The notes beneath the pieces are model-generated. The model searched no databases, was not told the origin of the DNA, and saw nothing but the letters and a program-made list of their open reading frames with translations. From Streptomyces sp. NBC_00341 (lineage in GTDB: Bacteria; Actinomycetota; Actinomycetes; Streptomycetales; Streptomycetaceae), in contig NZ_CP108002.1 of the NCBI RefSeq assembly GCF_041435055.1, forward strand, positions 3,162,001 to 3,226,000: DNA of 64,000 nucleotides, written 5' to 3'. A program made the position numbers and the translations under genes. Below, in pieces: positions 62,003 to 64,000 of the stretch. Positions within the stretch are counted from its first letter, which is position 1; the number at the start of each line of letters is the position of its first letter.

Positions 62003-63711
62003 GCCGTCGTGATCTCGTTAGCATGACCGGCCACGACGCTCGCGATGTTGTCCAGGGAAGCTCCGCCCTTGCCCGGTTCGAAGTAGATCGAATGCGCGGG
62101 CAGATCGCCGGTCACGAGCCCCATGAGGCCGGTGTCCTCGCCGGGGGCGACGCTGAAGTGATGACCTCCGAAATGGTCGTCGGCCGGATCGGTACCGAAC
62201 CAGTTCTCCTTGGGGCCGTACTCACTGCCCGGTGCGATGTACTGCAGAGGGTTACCCGTGGGCAGGTTGCTCACCTGGTCGTTCTCCGCCGCACCGACGT
62301 AGACGTGATCGGCGCCCACGCCGAGGTCGGCGGCCTTGTCGACGCCGACCCCCGGGCTGCCCACGAGGATCACGTCGTCGGCGGGGATTCCGCCGGGCTG
62401 CTGGGTTGCCTCACCCACGGTCAGGGAGCCGTACGAGTGGCCGATGGCCGTCACATGCGGGGACCCGGATTCATGGGTGGCCCGAATGCCATTCAAAAAG
62501 CCGTTGTACGCCGGGGCTCCGGCCTTGGCGTCATCGTCCCTCATGACGTCGGTGGCCGACCACTCGACACCGCCCAGCTGCGGTGCGTCATAGCCGAGCC
62601 AAACGATGGATGCGGTCGTGGCGCCCGGATATTTCTTGTTCGCGGCGTGCGCCACATTCCACGCCCGCTCCACGTCCGCAGACGCGAAGTGCCCGCTCAG
62701 CTTGGTGTTCAGGCCCGGCACATACGCGGAGACGTTCTTCGAGGTGTCCGGGTTGCCGAACGAGACGATGGCGCGGCCGTTGCCCTGCGAGCCGAGGCCT
62801 AGGAGATACGGGCGGGGCTCGCGCCCCCGGTCCAGTTGCTGCTGGATGCCCTTCACGCCGTCGATCTTGTCCTTGAGAGCCGCCGCCTCGCCCCCGGTCG
62901 CGGATGCGTAGTCGGACTCCAGGCTACTCAACAGCATGGGCAGGTAGGTCCGGTTGGCCCGGTCCCGGTCGGCCATCGGTACGCCGTCCCGGTTGCCGAT
63001 CTCCTGCGGGTAGTCCTGGATCAGCTCGGCCTGGAGGCTGGGGGAGAGCCCCGCCCACCACGCCTGTACGGCGTCGGGCGACGCCTTTCCGTCCGGCATG
63101 CCGAGCTCGGACAGCAGCTCGGTATTGAGTGCGTCAGCTGTCGCCAGTTCCAGCAGGCCGGCGCTCCAGTCACCCTTGGCGCACCGGTTGGCCGCATCGG
63201 TGAAGAGTTCGATCGCCGCCGTGTACTCCTTGTCCGCCGCCTGCGCCGCGTTCCAGGCGTCACCGATCCGGTCGGCGTACCCCTGAGCGCGAGCGGCCTG
63301 GTCTCGATGCATGATCGCGATGTCGCCCGGCATCATGTGGTCGGCGCCGACAGTCGGGGCAGTGACCGTGCCGTCGTCGGCGACTTTGTATCCGGCGTCC
63401 GTGGCGTCCGCGACTGCGTCCGCGAGTCGGCCCTGGTAGGTCAGGAGCGCTTCGCCACAGGCCCTCAACACTTCGCCCACGCCGTCGAGTTCCTGCTTGG
63501 CGACGTTCAAGTCCCGCTGCATTCGGGCGAGTCTGTCGTCGGCCGACTCGGCGGTGGCACCGCCCCAGGCCCCGTCCTGACTGAGAGGGCGGTGCAGGTA
63601 CTTGCCAAAGTCGCCTGCGTGAGTGGTGAACTGCTCCGCCAACGCGTCCCAGGCATCGCCGGCGTCGGTCAGCAGGAGTGGCTTGGCATCACGGAGCTCC
63701 GAGACTCGCAT
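61990..63711 (-). CDS. DUF1023 alpha/beta hydrolase with helical N-terminal domain
   Basis: 573 aa. Residues 1-300 are helical and Ala-rich, with WxG100/ESX-like heptads (WDALAEQFTTHAGDFGKYL, LNVAKQELDGVGEVLRACGEALLTYQG). Residues 301-573 are a DUF1023 hydrolase: GNGRAIVSFGNPDT, nucleophile Ser426 in GHSYGS, with candidate Asp478 and His540 completing the triad. No Sec signal; in actinobacteria such proteins often accompany type VII secretion-like cargo. ATG at 63709-63711 behind GGGAGG, three bases after the preceding gene. It is coupled to the lipoproteins downstream. Confidence 0.85.
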   Translation of the reverse strand: MRVSELRDAKPLLLTDAGDAWDALAEQFTTHAGDFGKYLHRPLSQDGAWGGATAESADDRLARMQRDLNVAKQELDGVGEVLRACGEALLTYQGRLADAVADATDAGYKVADDGTVTAPTVGADHMMPGDIAIMHRDQAARAQGYADRIGDAWNAAQAADKEYTAAIELFTDAANRCAKGDWSAGLLELATADALNTELLSELGMPDGKASPDAVQAWWAGLSPSLQAELIQDYPQEIGNRDGVPMADRDRANRTYLPMLLSSLESDYASATGGEAAALKDKIDGVKGIQQQLDRGREPRPYLLGLGSQGNGRAIVSFGNPDTSKNVSAYVPGLNTKLSGHFASADVERAWNVAHAANKKYPGATTASIVWLGYDAPQLGGVEWSATDVMRDDDAKAGAPAYNGFLNGIRATHESGSPHVTAIGHSYGSLTVGEATQQPGGIPADDVILVGSPGVGVDKAADLGVGADHVYVGAAENDQVSNLPTGNPLQYIAPGSEYGPKENWFGTDPADDHFGGHHFSVAPGEDTGLMGLVTGDLPAHSIYFEPGKGGASLDNIASVVAGHANEITTAAPR

Positions 63712-63714
63712 GCC

Positions 63715-64000
63715 TCAGTACCTCCCGTAGAGGCCGGGTGCGGGGCTGAAGCCCGGAGCGTAGGGGCCCCGGAACGCCTTGCGCCGCTCCTGGTCCTCGT
63801 CCGTGAGGCTCTTACCTGAGCCACTGACCGCGTCCGCCGCGCCTCCCACCATGCCCGCCAGTGAACGCAACGCCTTCGTCCACGCCTCCAGGCAGTCGTC
63901 AATCGCCTGGGCGGACTGGAAACCGACCAGTCCGGCGACGGCCGTATCCGTCGGCGTGAACAGGGCTTTGACGTCATCCGGTATGTCGTGGGCAACCTTG
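63715..64000 (-). CDS. 3' end of a small WXG100-like or partner protein (5' end outside window)
   Basis: The last 94 codons are present and end at the TGA 63715-63717. They read DIPDDVKALFTPTDTAVAGL, AIDDCLEAWTKALRSLAGMV, then a Gly/Pro tail APGFSPAPGLYGRY. A helical, Ala-rich body with a Trp in the middle and a flexible tail is typical of the small proteins encoded before DUF1023 hydrolases. It is three bases from the hydrolase start, so one operon. Confidence 0.75.
   Translation of the reverse strand, partial: KVAHDIPDDVKALFTPTDTAVAGLVGFQSAQAIDDCLEAWTKALRSLAGMVGGAADAVSGSGKSLTDEDQERRKAFRGPYAPGFSPAPGLYGRY

Overview
The window is high-GC actinobacterial DNA, almost certainly from the chromosome of a Streptomyces. 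The grounds are strong third-position GC bias, frequent GTG and TTG starts, an SsgA-like sporulation protein, a DasR-regulated N-acetylglucosamine phosphotransferase locus, a SpoIIE-type phosphatase, WhiJ/DUF397-type gene pairs and a TTA (bldA-type) codon. No rRNA, CRISPR array, insertion sequence or complete prophage was seen. Two tRNA genes are present: Leu(TAG) near 1.4 kb and Cys(GCA) near 54.9 kb.

Region 1 (1-26.8 kb) reads as conserved chromosomal core. In order it carries the end of a transporter, an HNH nuclease with four repeats beside tRNA-Leu, rdgB and rph (nucleotide-pool cleaning and tRNA trimming), a PAS-GAF-SpoIIE phosphatase, and the GlcNAc PTS genes nagF and two EIIC genes with three DasR-type operators. 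Next come an MBL-fold hydrolase and a protein-thiocarboxylate cysteine pathway (cysM, cysO, mec) with a short Cys-containing leader peptide. These are followed by an amino acid permease, DUF2017, clpS, NAD salvage (pncB, pncA), a secreted M6 protease, two RDD membrane proteins, an ssgG-like gene, a glycolate-oxidase-like flavoprotein and a TPR protein.

Region 2 (26.8-35.6 kb) is accessory. It holds remnants of Uma2 and SMI1/KNR4 genes, a sigma factor translationally coupled to a membrane protein with two PASTA repeats, an SDR gene behind an operator-rich promoter, a lipoprotein, a WhiJ-like regulatory cluster, a possibly 5'-truncated TPR regulator with a TTA codon, and a glycosyltransferase.

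Region 3 (35.7-45.6 kb) holds hppD (tyrosine catabolism) divergent from an Lrp-type regulator, a four-gene osmoprotectant ABC transporter, an ArsR-type regulator with an exporter, a membrane-anchored Lon-like protease, a very large intergenic inverted repeat of about 400 bp, and an IclR regulator.

Region 4 (45.9-50.5 kb) is a cluster of three secreted proteins. Two are paralogues sharing an N-terminal module and Ig/IPT-like repeats, and one of these ends in a WxL-like domain.

Region 5 (50.6-64 kb) holds a DEAD-like helicase, a Doc/Fic toxin-antitoxin pair, an MFS exporter, tRNA-Cys, a cluster for D-amino-acid or peptide metabolism (permease, M55 D-aminopeptidase, PLP decarboxylase, PucR regulator), two tandemly duplicated lipoproteins, a DUF1023 alpha/beta hydrolase and the end of a small partner gene.

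All assignments come from reading translations and motifs by eye; no database search was possible.
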